DNA of 32,048 nucleotides from a bacterium (GCA_035529855.1 DATKVX010000088.1:1-32048), one strand, 5' to 3'. Shown: positions 15,282 through 23,023, counted from the first letter of the stretch. The notes: generated by a model from the sequence alone, not told the origin. Numbers and translations are program-made.

Positions 15282-15382
15282 AGCGCGCCGTCGGCGCTAC
15301 GGACCGCAAGATAGATGAACTAGTGTACGAGCTGTACGGCCTGACGGATGAGGAGATAAGGGTCGTGGAGGGGGCTGAATAA
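15278..15382 (+). pseudogene. R-M tail copy 3
   Basis: In frame it reads LQRAVGATDRKID, ELVYELYGL, TDEEIRVVEGAE and then TAA. It has the same 5' boundary as copy 1, namely a palindrome with core ACTGG/CCAGT fused to the Leu-Gln-Arg codons. It has no start codon. It differs from the other copies mainly at synonymous or conservative positions. Confidence 0.85.
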
Positions 15383-15425
15383 GGATTGGAACGATGCCCG
15401 AAAAGCTAAAAAAGGAGAACATATT

Positions 15426-15998
15426 TTGAAAATAGATTTCCCTTTATTCCGCAAGTATTACGGAATAGCGAAAAATGCTTTTATAAAAGTAAAGGATATC
15501 GAGGATGAAATCCGGCCCGCAGAAATAGCTCTTGAACAATGCAAGGGTACCCCCGCTGAGAACGAAATTATAAGCCGATTATTGATTTGGAACCATGAAA
15601 CAGACCTAAAATCTATGGAAGCGGTTATTTTCTGCCATTTAGCCTTAGAATCTTTTATAAATTACTACGCTTTTAAATATCTAGGAAAAGCCGTCTTTGA
15701 AAAACGCGTAAAAAGATTGGATTTCTTATCTAAGTGGGTGTTCGTGCCTTTATTAAAATTAGGTAAGAATATAGGACCAAGTTCTAGAGAGATGATAGAA
15801 TTAGAATGGTTAAATAAGAAAAGGAATCTTTTAGTTCACGATAAACCGTTTTCTTCATCTTTGGATAAAATTACTAATTATTGTTTGAATAGAGAAGCCG
15901 ACGCGCGACGAGCTGTCGGTTGTGTTGAGAAAACCATTTCGTTTTTAAAATCTATCGATCCCGACGTTATCAAAATTTGGGCTCGTTTCGCAGAATAA
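15426..15998 (+). CDS. HEPN-like protein (Rx4H motif)
   Basis: This 190-aa, mostly helical protein is encoded by AT-rich DNA. Residues 133-138 read RNLLVH, the Rx4H pattern of HEPN domains. It is preceded by a helix (LESFINYYAFKYL) resembling the first conserved helix of such domains. Active HEPN proteins are RNases or toxins, frequent in abortive-infection and toxin-antitoxin systems. A single motif in an otherwise unrecognised sequence makes this a tentative call. The start is TTG 15426, chosen because AAGGAG lies about 9 bases upstream and homologous-looking residues begin at once. It lies between R-M tail copies 3 and 4. No antitoxin-like partner is adjacent. Confidence 0.65.
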   Translation: MKIDFPLFRKYYGIAKNAFIKVKDIEDEIRPAEIALEQCKGTPAENEIISRLLIWNHETDLKSMEAVIFCHLALESFINYYAFKYLGKAVFEKRVKRLDFLSKWVFVPLLKLGKNIGPSSREMIELEWLNKKRNLLVHDKPFSSSLDKITNYCLNREADARRAVGCVEKTISFLKSIDPDVIKIWARFAE

Positions 15999-16022
15999 GC
16001 GAAAAATTCGTCTTGTCACCGT

Positions 16023-16161
16023 TCCGACGCCGACAAGCAACGCCTCCAGCGCGCCGTCGCCGCCACCGACCGCAATATCGCCGTCCCGTCGTACGGGCGC
16101 AACGCGTTGCGCCCCTACCGGCCTGACGGCCGAGGAGATAAGGGTGGTGGAGGGGCGGTAG
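16023..16161 (+). pseudogene. R-M tail copy 4, disrupted by a palindrome
   Basis: The first half reads SDADKQRLQRAVAATDRNI, which extends further upstream than the other copies. The codons for the LVYEL segment are then replaced by palindrome P4. The tail resumes one frame away as GL, TAEEIRVVEGR and TAG. The frame is broken, so this copy is dead. Its stop codon lies in palindrome P5. Confidence 0.85.
16091..16118. repeat. 28 bp palindrome P4 (core CAACG/CGTTG), inside tail copy 4
   Basis: GTACGGGCG and CGCCCCTAC arms (one mismatch) flank a self-complementary 10-base core. It replaces about 20 bases of the conserved tail, showing directly that these palindromes insert into or exchange with coding sequence. 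Confidence 0.9.
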
Positions 16162-16185
16162 GGGCGCACAGCTGTGCGCCCCCAC
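16158..16185. repeat. 28 bp palindrome P5 (core CACAG/CTGTG)
   Basis: Arms GTAGGGGCG and CGCCCCCAC (one change) surround the CACAG/CTGTG core. Its TAG is the stop codon of tail copy 4. It marks the right edge of the tail/palindrome array; tRNA-Asp begins about 100 bases on. Confidence 0.9.
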
Positions 16186-16243
16186 AACGGCCGGCCCTAT
16201 AAAAACCGTCTCCGCATGCGCCGCCCCCTCCGGCTTTTCCCCC

Positions 16244-16272
16244 TTGATGAACGCGGCGGTTTATGGTATAAA
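16244..16272 (+). promoter_or_regulatory. sigma70 promoter of tRNA-Asp
   Basis: TTGATG (16244-16249) and TATAAA (16267-16272) are 17 bases apart and 12 bases upstream of the tRNA. Confidence 0.83.
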
Positions 16273-16284
16273 TAGCGCCTTACT

Positions 16285-16359
16285 GGGGCTGTAGTTCAAC
16301 TTGGATAGAGCACCGGCCTGTCACGCCGGATGTTGCGGGTTCGAGCCCCGTCGGCCCCG
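16285..16359 (+). tRNA. tRNA-Asp (anticodon GTC)
   Basis: A complete cloverleaf is visible: acceptor GGGGCTG with CGGCCCC (one G-U pair), anticodon stem CCGGC/GCCGG with loop CTGTCAC, a T arm with GGTTCGAGCC, and discriminator G as expected for aspartate. CCA is not encoded. It lies directly beside the defence-like array, but no duplicated tRNA 3' end was seen on the other side of that array. Confidence 0.95.
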
Positions 16360-16436
16360 AATGGACCAGCCCCCCGCGCGGCGGAGGGCATAAATAGTAA
16401 AATATGCGTAAATCTTTGACCGGAGGCTGAGATTAA

Positions 16437-18269
16437 ATGAAAAAAGTCTTAATCGTTACGGCTACGGCGGCCGCGCTGGCCTGGGTCGCCCTGACCTCGA
16501 GCGGGTGCGGCGGCTGCGGCTACGACGAGAACAAGGTCATCGCCGCTATCGGCGACAAGGGCGCCGTTACGGTGGGCGACTTCGTCTACCACTACAAACG
16601 CGCGGTCGAGATGGCGCCGCCCCAGGACAAACCGGTGATCAACACCTTCGACGACGCCAAGGACTTCCTCGACGATATCTTAATCAGCCGCGTGCTCGAG
16701 CTGGAGGCCGAGGAACTCGGCTACGGCGACGACGAGCAATTGAAAAAAGACGTCGAGACGTACCGGTCCAACCTCCTCCGCGAACGCGCCCGCAAAAAGA
16801 TCGAGGATACTATCAAGGTGACCGAGGCGGAGATTCTGGATTATTACAACAAAAATAAAGAATGGCGGCGCGTCTCGTTCCTTGTATGCGATAAGAAGGA
16901 CCAGGCCGAAAAGGCGCGCGCCGAGCTCAAGGCCGGGAAACCCTGGAACGACGTCGTCAAGAAGTACTCCGTCTTCGAGCAAAATAAAAACGAAGGTGGC
17001 GTAATGCCGGAGGACTTCTACTATTCCGGCGATAACGTGAGCCGCGCCGTGTACGAGGCCGAAGTCGGGAAATACACGCCCGTCATCGAGGCGGAGACCG
17101 GCAATATGTGGTTGATCTTCCGCGTCGACAAGAAGGTCCCGGGCCAAAAGGAAGAGTACGCCAAGGTCAAGGACGACATCCGCAACTCCATAAAGAGTTA
17201 CAAGGTCAACGTCACTACGGTGGAACACGTCGCGAAGTTGCGGAAGGAAGCCGATATCAAGCTTAACCGCGAAGTCTACGACGCGGTGGTGAAGGGCAAA
17301 CTCGCCGACGCCAAGGATAAATATAACCGCAAGGGAAAAGCGGTTTCTACGGTAGGCGGCGTACCGATATATTTTGAGAGCTGGTTCGAGGGTATGCCCC
17401 TTCAGTTCGGGATGAGCGAAGAGGGGCTGGATGAATTCAAGCGCAAGGAGCCCGGGGAGTTTAAAAAGATGTTGGACGGCCGGCTCAAGGCGTTGGAGGA
17501 CGACGCGTTGCTCGAGTTCGACGCCATCCGCTCCGGGGTGGATAAGGAGCCCGATTTCGTCCGCGACCTGAACAGGTTCCGCGCCGGCAAAATGGTGGAC
17601 CGGATTTACGACGAGGTGTTCGTCCCCACCATCCCGGACGTGACCGAGGCGGAGGTCAAGGAGTACTTCGAGAACCACAAGGACGAGTTCCAGGATATCG
17701 AACGCGCCGAGGTCGAGTTCGTCGCGATGCCGAAGAAGGCCGAAACCGACGACATCCGGGCCAAAGTAACGGCGGGCGGCGATTTCATGGCCGCCGCGCA
17801 AGAATACGCCCAAAAGTACTACGAGGAGTTGGAGAAGCGGGGCGAAGCGGAGAAGCAGCCGGCGCCGTCGGAATTGCCGATGGCCGACTTTTTAGTAATA
17901 CCGCGGCAAGCGGAAAGCGCCGGAGCGGGTGCGCCCGCCGGGCCCGAAGGCGGTCCGCCTCCGCTCGTGGACGAATTCCGGCCTCGCGTCTTCAAAGCCA
18001 AAAAAGGCGACGTGAGCGAGGTCTTCAAGTTGAAGGACGGCCGTTGGGCGTTCTTCAGGTACGTCGAATATTACCCGTTCGTACAGTATACGCTGGAAGA
18101 AGAGCAGTACAACGGCTTGGCGAAAGACGGCGCGTATCGCGAGAAGCTGGCCAGCCCGGAGATCGACCGCAAATGCCAGGCTTGGTTCGAGGAATTGCGC
18201 GGTAAGTATTCGATCGAAATCGACGATAGCGCCCTCAAGATGGCGTATAAGAAGGTCCAGAAGTTATAG
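16437..18269 (+). CDS. PpiC/SurA-like peptidyl-prolyl isomerase lipoprotein (first of three)
   Basis: This 610-aa lipoprotein has the lipobox LTSSGC with Cys24. After an N-terminal SurA-type helical chaperone region (about residues 35-140) comes a parvulin-like unit (about 155-250, WRRVSFLVCDKKDQAEKAR, VVKKYSVFEQN, GGVMPEDF). A second chaperone-like helical part is followed by a second, poorly conserved parvulin-like unit (about 415-570). It should help fold or ferry exported proteins in the periplasm, anchored to a membrane. The start is ATG with GGAGG upstream. Its stop overlaps the next start by one base, and all three genes form a likely operon for envelope-protein folding. Catalytic activity of the divergent isomerase units is uncertain. 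Confidence 0.82.
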   Translation: MKKVLIVTATAAALAWVALTSSGCGGCGYDENKVIAAIGDKGAVTVGDFVYHYKRAVEMAPPQDKPVINTFDDAKDFLDDILISRVLELEAEELGYGDDEQLKKDVETYRSNLLRERARKKIEDTIKVTEAEILDYYNKNKEWRRVSFLVCDKKDQAEKARAELKAGKPWNDVVKKYSVFEQNKNEGGVMPEDFYYSGDNVSRAVYEAEVGKYTPVIEAETGNMWLIFRVDKKVPGQKEEYAKVKDDIRNSIKSYKVNVTTVEHVAKLRKEADIKLNREVYDAVVKGKLADAKDKYNRKGKAVSTVGGVPIYFESWFEGMPLQFGMSEEGLDEFKRKEPGEFKKMLDGRLKALEDDALLEFDAIRSGVDKEPDFVRDLNRFRAGKMVDRIYDEVFVPTIPDVTEAEVKEYFENHKDEFQDIERAEVEFVAMPKKAETDDIRAKVTAGGDFMAAAQEYAQKYYEELEKRGEAEKQPAPSELPMADFLVIPRQAESAGAGAPAGPEGGPPPLVDEFRPRVFKAKKGDVSEVFKLKDGRWAFFRYVEYYPFVQYTLEEEQYNGLAKDGAYREKLASPEIDRKCQAWFEELRGKYSIEIDDSALKMAYKKVQKL

Positions 18270-19210
18270 TGGCGGTTCGGACGCGGATATGGGCGGCGGT
18301 CGCCGTTATAACGTTGCTGGCGGCGGCCGCCGGCTGCCGTAAGGGCGAGGAAGGAGAAGCCGCCCGGGAGCGCGTCGTGGCGCGCGCGGGCGACCGAGAG
18401 ATAACCGCCGCCGACGTTTACCGCGGCCTTTACCCCCAGGGTAGGCCCGAGGGCGCCGAGGTCGATGCCGACGCCGCGCGTCGGGTCGTAGAGCAACTGC
18501 TCGAGCGCGCGATAATACTCGCGTGGGCCGGGAAGAACGGATTGGAGGTCGGCGACGCCGAGGTCGACGCCCGCCTGGGCCTGATTAAAGCCGACTACGG
18601 CGCCCGGGGTTTCGCCTCCTACCTCAAGTCGCAGAACCTCACGGCCGAAGCGTTCGAGGAGACCGTGCGGGACGACCTCATCGTCGAGGCGGCAATCGAG
18701 GCCGCGGTGGTGGAGAAGGTCTCGGTCAGCTACGACGACGTCGTGGCCTACTACAACGTCCACGCCGCCGATTTCGAGGTGCCGGCCGAATTTCACCTCA
18801 AACAGATCGTTACGGACGATAAGGGCCGGGCCGAAGAGGCTCTCGCCAAGCTGACGTACGGCGCGACCTTCGAGGAAGTGGCCCGGGAGCTCTCGATTTC
18901 GCCGGACCGCCACGCCGGCGGCGACGTCGGCTATACCACCTTGGAGGCTCTTCCGCCGGAGGTGGCCGCGGCGGTGAAGGACCTGCCCCCGGGTCGGACC
19001 AGCGGCGTGATCGCGACGCCGTACGGTTGCGAAATCGTCAAAGTAGTAAGCGTGCGGGAAGCGAGGCGCCGCCCTTTGGCCGAGGTTCGACCCGAAATAG
19101 AAGACCTCCTCCGCACCGAGCGCGAGGAGGAGCTCTACGCGCGTTGGTTGGAGGGATTGCGAAAGGAAACCAAAGTGTCCGTCGACGACGGGGCTTTGGC
19201 CGAGTTATGA
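18269..19210 (+). CDS. Parvulin-type peptidyl-prolyl isomerase lipoprotein (second of three)
   Basis: This 313-aa lipoprotein has the signal peptide MAVRTRIWAAVAVITLLAAAAGC, with Cys23 the probable lipidated residue. A SurA_N-like helical region spans about residues 38-165 (VVARAGDREITAADVYRGL). A single parvulin domain follows (about 173-265: FHLKQIVTDDKGRAEEALAKL, FEEVARELSISPD, GGDVGYTTLEALPPEV, then VIATPYGCEIVKV). The start is GTG 18269, which shares a base with the previous stop. Its own stop overlaps the next ATG by 4 bases, so the three genes are translationally coupled. It resembles PrsA and SurA; the exact substrate set is unknown. Confidence 0.87.
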   Translation: MAVRTRIWAAVAVITLLAAAAGCRKGEEGEAARERVVARAGDREITAADVYRGLYPQGRPEGAEVDADAARRVVEQLLERAIILAWAGKNGLEVGDAEVDARLGLIKADYGARGFASYLKSQNLTAEAFEETVRDDLIVEAAIEAAVVEKVSVSYDDVVAYYNVHAADFEVPAEFHLKQIVTDDKGRAEEALAKLTYGATFEEVARELSISPDRHAGGDVGYTTLEALPPEVAAAVKDLPPGRTSGVIATPYGCEIVKVVSVREARRRPLAEVRPEIEDLLRTEREEELYARWLEGLRKETKVSVDDGALAEL

Positions 19211-20523
19211 GACCGCCGGTTGTCATTCGCCGTTTCGCCGCCGCCGTACAAGCTTTAGCTTGTGTTTTGTTTTTCGCCGGGACGGCTGGGGCGGCGCGCC
19301 GGCCCTTGGACGGCATCGTGGCGACCGTCAACGACGACGTAATCCTGGCGAGCGAGCTGGGCGAGGAGGTCTCGGTACGCTTGTATCAGATGGAGGCCGC
19401 CGGAGCGAAGGCGGGCGACCTCCGCGCTTTCGCGGCCGAGGTCTTGGCGGCCATGATGGACGACCGCCTCCTGTTGCAGGACGCCGACGGGCGCGACATC
19501 ATCGTATCTCGGGAGGACGTTAAACCCTACCTCGACGAGGAGCTCGAGCGTATTCGCGGCGGGTTCTCGTCGCAGGCGGAGTACGAGGCCGCGCTCGCGC
19601 AATACGGTATGACGGAAAAAGAGCTCGTCGTCCGTTACCGGAAAACCCTCCGCGACCAGTTGAAGATAAGACGCCTTCTGGACGTCGTCCTCTCGCCCCG
19701 GGTGGAGGTCAGGGAAGAGGAAATACGCGCCTACTTCGACGCCCGCCGGGACGAGCTCGCGCTGCCCACGCTCGTCACGCTGCGCGAGATTGCCGTTGCC
19801 AAGCAGCCGTCGGCGGAATCGAGGGCCCGCGTCAAGAACGAACTCCAACGCATTAGGGACGCGGCGCTGGCCGGAGGCGGTTTCGCCGCGCTGGCGAAGA
19901 AAGCGGCCGATGCGGAGGAGGGCGGCGAATTCGGCGCCTCGTTTAAATTCCGGCCGGGGGAGGCGGTGCCGGCGCTGGAACGGGCCGCGGCCGGCCTGCG
20001 GCCGGGCGACATATCGCAAGTGGTGGCGGGACCGGATGGTTATTGGCTGGTTCGCCTCGGGAGCATCGAGAACGAGCGGCGGGAAGTCCAATACGTCCAC
20101 CTCAAAGTGAGTTTGACGGACGCCGACGTGAGGGCCGCCCGGGCGAAGGCGGAAAAGGCCGCGGCGGCGCTGGCCGGGGGTGAAGATTTCGCCGACGTGG
20201 CGGCCGCGTACAGCGGGAACGAGGAGACCGCGGCCGCGGGCGGCCTGGTGGGCGAGATAGCCATGTCGGAGTTCGAAGCGGAGATGCCGGAAGTCGCGGC
20301 GGCGGTGGAGGGGCTTTCGCCCGGGGGCGTCACGACGGTCATAGAACGGCCCGAAGGGTTTTTCATCCTCAAACTCGAGGAGCGACGGGAGGGCCGCGAG
20401 GTTTCGTACGAGGAAGCGCGCGAAGTCGTTAAGAGGACCCTCAGGGCCCAGAAATTGGCGCTCGAGAAAAAGAAGTACGTACAGGAATTAAAGGATAAGG
20501 CCTACATCAAAACCTTTGACTAA
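19207..20523 (+). CDS. surA: SurA-like periplasmic chaperone/peptidyl-prolyl isomerase (third of three)
   Basis: This 438-aa exported protein lacks a lipobox and has a cleavable-looking signal (ending FFAGTAGAA). The N-terminal SurA domain begins DGIVATVNDDVILASELGEE, a strong match to the SurA opening. Two parvulin domains follow (about residues 185-285, VTLREIAVAKQPSAESRARV and GGEFGASFKFRPGE; and about 288-395, VQYVHLKVSL and AGGLVGEIAMSEFEAEMP). It should help outer-membrane proteins cross the periplasm. ATG 19207 overlaps the upstream stop (ATGA); a longer in-frame start lies inside the neighbouring gene and would destroy the signal peptide. A bidirectional terminator follows. Confidence 0.9.
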   Translation: MRPPVVIRRFAAAVQALACVLFFAGTAGAARRPLDGIVATVNDDVILASELGEEVSVRLYQMEAAGAKAGDLRAFAAEVLAAMMDDRLLLQDADGRDIIVSREDVKPYLDEELERIRGGFSSQAEYEAALAQYGMTEKELVVRYRKTLRDQLKIRRLLDVVLSPRVEVREEEIRAYFDARRDELALPTLVTLREIAVAKQPSAESRARVKNELQRIRDAALAGGGFAALAKKAADAEEGGEFGASFKFRPGEAVPALERAAAGLRPGDISQVVAGPDGYWLVRLGSIENERREVQYVHLKVSLTDADVRAARAKAEKAAAALAGGEDFADVAAAYSGNEETAAAGGLVGEIAMSEFEAEMPEVAAAVEGLSPGGVTTVIERPEGFFILKLEERREGREVSYEEAREVVKRTLRAQKLALEKKKYVQELKDKAYIKTFD

Positions 20524-20544
20524 ACCGGGGCCCGCCGGTAAAAA

Positions 20545-20569
20545 AAAAGCAGGCTCCGCGCCTGCTTTT
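20545..20569. terminator. Bidirectional terminator between surA and uspA
   Basis: AAAAGCAGG pairs with CCTGCTTTT around a seven-base loop, with further A before and a T run within, so it works from both sides for the convergent genes. Confidence 0.88.
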
Positions 20570-20592
20570 ATAAATGCCGGCCCGGCGGTACC

Positions 20593-20955
20593 TCACTCCA
20601 GATTGGGAACCAGCAAGACCGGGATGTCGGTCTTGGCCAGGATCTCGCGCGAGATAGCGCTCGAGATGTCGCCCCGTTCGTCGAGGCCTAAAATAATCAG
20701 GTCTACCTCCTCTTCCTGCGCCGTCTTCGCGATCGTGTCCGTCAGGCGGCCTATGCGAAGGATGGGGCGTATCTTGGGCGTCGCACGCCGGCGTTGGAAG
20801 ATGGCGAGCGCCTGTTGGCCGTCCTCGTATTCGTCCTGGCTGTCGACTACGTGCAGGACGATGAGTTGGGCGTTGGCGCGGGAGGCGACCGTTACCAGGT
20901 AGTCGGCTTTCTTCTTGGCGGGTACGCTTCCCGCGGTCGTTACCATTATCTTCAA
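20593..20955 (-). CDS. Universal stress protein, UspA family
   Basis: This short 120-aa UspA-fold protein opens with the beta strand MKIMVTTAGS and continues with LIVLHVVDS, a central VDLIILGLDERGD and the closing strand IPVLLVPN. The usual ATP-binding signature (Gly-x2-Gly-x9-Gly-Ser/Thr) is not clearly kept in the LGLDERGDISSAIS segment, so it may be a non-nucleotide-binding member. The start is TTG, favoured by AGGAGG seven bases upstream. It is a single gene converging on the surA operon, and the next gene diverges from it. Confidence 0.87.
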   Translation of the reverse strand: MKIMVTTAGSVPAKKKADYLVTVASRANAQLIVLHVVDSQDEYEDGQQALAIFQRRRATPKIRPILRIGRLTDTIAKTAQEEEVDLIILGLDERGDISSAISREILAKTDIPVLLVPNLE

Positions 20956-21053
20956 AAGTTTTCCTCCTGCGAGGTCCGGGCCCGCTTCGTTTATATTTTA
21001 CGCAAACGGCGGGGCGGCGTCAAGTGGTAAAGTAAATCCGTCGCCTCCTCGCG

Positions 21054-23009
21054 ATGCCCTTCGTCCCGATGGGTAAACCGTACGTAGCGCTGTTGTGGCA
21101 CTTCCACCAGCCCCCGTACGCCGACCCGCGCCGGCCCGGGCGCCAGCCGGCGTTGCCGTGGGTGCGACTGCACGCCGCCCGCGATTACTACCAGATGGGG
21201 CACCTGGTCGCGGGCTGCGACGGCCTGCGCGCTACGTTCAACTTCACGCCCGTCCTGCTGGCGCAGTTCGACGCGTACTTGCACCGGGGGCACCGCGACC
21301 GTTTGATGGAGCTCTCCCTCCGCGACCCGGTCCGACTCGCCGCGGCCGAGGCCGATGCGCTGATATCCCGCGCTTTCGACGTCGACTTCGAACGCGTCGT
21401 TAAAGGCCATCCGCGCTATTTTAAACTCTACCGGAAATACGTCCGCCGGGAATCGTTCGGCGCCGGCGAACTGCTCGACGCCGTGGCGCTGTTCAACCTC
21501 GCCTGGACCGGCGAGATATTCCGCGAGGGCCCGGTAACGCTGGAGGGCGGCGCCGTCGTCGACCTGAGGCCGTTATCCGAGAAGGGTTGCGGTTATACGC
21601 GCGACGACGTCGAGGCCGTAATCGCGGCGCAGCTCGACGTAATGGCGGCCGTCGTGCCGCTGTATCGCGGGCTTCGGTGGGAAGGCCGGCTCGAGATTTC
21701 GACGACGCCCTTTTACCACCCGATTCTCCCTCTCGTTCACGACTCGGACCTCGCGACCGTCGACCGCCCGGGCGCTACGTTGCCGCCGCGGTTCTCGTGG
21801 CCCGCGGACGCGCGCGAGCAAGTTACGCGCGCCGTTGCGTTCTTCGAGGCGGAGTTCGGCTTTAAACCCGCCGGCATGTGGCCCGCCGAGGGGGCGGTGG
21901 CGGAGAAGGTGCTGCCGTACTTCGACCGGGCCGGCGTCGCGTGGATAGCGTCGGACGAGGGCGTGTTGGCCCTCTCGGGAGAGCGCGATTACGAGCCGGG
22001 CCGCCCGGAGCTGTTGTCGCAGCCGTACCGGGTGGGCGACGGCGAGTTGGCGATATTCTTCCGCCACCGGGGCTTGTCCGACGCCATAGGTTTCGAGTAT
22101 CAACGTTGGCCCGACGCCGCGGCGGCCGCGGCCGACTTCTGTAAAAATTTGTGTTCGTTCCTGGCGGCGGCGCGGGCGCGTTCCGTCCACGACGCGCTGG
22201 CCTGCGTTATCCTGGACGGCGAGAACGCCTGGGGTGCGTACCGTCGCCAGGGCGTGCCGTTCCTGAGGGAGTTGTATAGCCGGCTGGCGCGGGGCGACGT
22301 GGCTCGAGCCGTGACGTTCGCCGAATACCTCGCCGGCGCGGCCGACAGAGGCCTCGCGCCCCACCCGCCCCTCACGCTCGACCACTTACGGCCGCTGGCC
22401 TGCGCCTCGTGGATCGACGAGGCCGGTTCCCTTCCCGGCAACGACCTCGGGACGTGGGTGGGCGAGCCGGAGGAGAACCGGGCATGGGAACTCTTGGGGG
22501 AAGCCCGCGACGCGCTGGAGCGCTCCTCCGCGCCGGAGGCGGCGAAGGCGGAGGCGCGCGAGTTCCTTCTGGCGGCCGAAGCCAGCGACTGGTTCTGGTG
22601 GTACGGCGACGACCAGGGCGGTGGCGCGGACGAGGAGTTCGACCGCCTGTTCCGGGAGAACGTGGCCGCGGCGTACCGCGCGCTCGGCGACGAGCCGCCC
22701 GCGGCGTTGAGCGAGGCCATCGCACCGCGCCGCGTCATCTGGCGGCCCGACGGCCGGTTGTCGTTGAAGGTGGGGGACTTGCTGGTCGTGGAGTGGCCGC
22801 GCGCCGGGGAAGTGTACTTCGGCGTCGACGGGTGGCGGCGACCCGGCCGGCGGGAGCTCGCGCCCGCGACCGCGGTCATGGCCGGGCCGGCGGGGGGCTT
22901 CCGCGCGCCGCTCCTCAAGATTACCGCCGACGTACGCCGCGTCGAGTTCACCTTCCGCGACGCCGACGGCGCGTGGTTGGGCCGGGATTTTTTCGTACTG
23001 GTCGACTAA
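21054..23009 (+). CDS. Glycoside hydrolase family 57 protein
   Basis: This 651-aa cytoplasmic enzyme has the GH57 signatures: HFHQPP at residues 16-21, the nucleophile segment with Glu279 (MWPAEGAV), the second catalytic Asp388 (LDGENAW) and the late DWFWWYGDD. A beta-sandwich-like C-terminal domain of about 110 residues follows. Family members act on alpha-glucans as alpha-amylase, amylopullulanase, 4-alpha-glucanotransferase or branching enzyme; this one cannot be placed more exactly by eye. ATG 21054 and ATG 21069 are both possible starts, and neither has a clear ribosome-binding site. A TAAAGT (21028-21033) may be its -10 box. It appears to be transcribed alone. Confidence 0.9.
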   Translation: MPFVPMGKPYVALLWHFHQPPYADPRRPGRQPALPWVRLHAARDYYQMGHLVAGCDGLRATFNFTPVLLAQFDAYLHRGHRDRLMELSLRDPVRLAAAEADALISRAFDVDFERVVKGHPRYFKLYRKYVRRESFGAGELLDAVALFNLAWTGEIFREGPVTLEGGAVVDLRPLSEKGCGYTRDDVEAVIAAQLDVMAAVVPLYRGLRWEGRLEISTTPFYHPILPLVHDSDLATVDRPGATLPPRFSWPADAREQVTRAVAFFEAEFGFKPAGMWPAEGAVAEKVLPYFDRAGVAWIASDEGVLALSGERDYEPGRPELLSQPYRVGDGELAIFFRHRGLSDAIGFEYQRWPDAAAAAADFCKNLCSFLAAARARSVHDALACVILDGENAWGAYRRQGVPFLRELYSRLARGDVARAVTFAEYLAGAADRGLAPHPPLTLDHLRPLACASWIDEAGSLPGNDLGTWVGEPEENRAWELLGEARDALERSSAPEAAKAEAREFLLAAEASDWFWWYGDDQGGGADEEFDRLFRENVAAAYRALGDEPPAALSEAIAPRRVIWRPDGRLSLKVGDLLVVEWPRAGEVYFGVDGWRRPGRRELAPATAVMAGPAGGFRAPLLKITADVRRVEFTFRDADGAWLGRDFFVLVD

Positions 23010-23014
23010 ATTTC

Positions 23015-23023
23015 TGTTATAAT
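23015..23023 (+). promoter_or_regulatory. Extended -10 promoter of the 62-aa gene and probably mtaB
   Basis: TGTTATAAT is a perfect extended -10 element (TGn plus TATAAT at 23018-23023). No good -35 box is visible at the right distance, which is normal for this promoter type. Confidence 0.65.

Noticed and set aside
13865-15382. Tail copies as short functional genes
   Set aside because: They keep an open frame, but none has a start codon or ribosome-binding site, and the 5' edges are palindromes or abrupt junctions.
13841-16185. The spaced palindromes as a CRISPR array
   Set aside because: There are only five copies with irregular spacing from about 40 to 900 bases, genes lie between them, the cores differ, and no cas genes are present.
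13841-16185. The palindromes as ordinary terminators
   Set aside because: They could fold in RNA, but none is followed by a T run, one lies inside a tail copy, and the sequence is conserved beyond what a terminator needs. A side role in termination is not excluded.
10738-16359. The island as an integrative element at tRNA-Asp
   Set aside because: The array abuts tRNA-Asp, but I found no integrase and no second copy of the tRNA 3' end on the other side.
16398-16403. TAAAAT as a promoter of the first PPIase gene
   Set aside because: There is a plausible -10 box but no recognisable -35 at the right distance. Transcription could also come through from tRNA-Asp, so I left it out of the feature list.
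19027-19206. Upstream starts for surA (19027), purN (8347) and the proline-rich lipoprotein (26933)
   Set aside because: Each extension lies inside the previous gene in another frame and would remove the signal peptide or exceed the family length.
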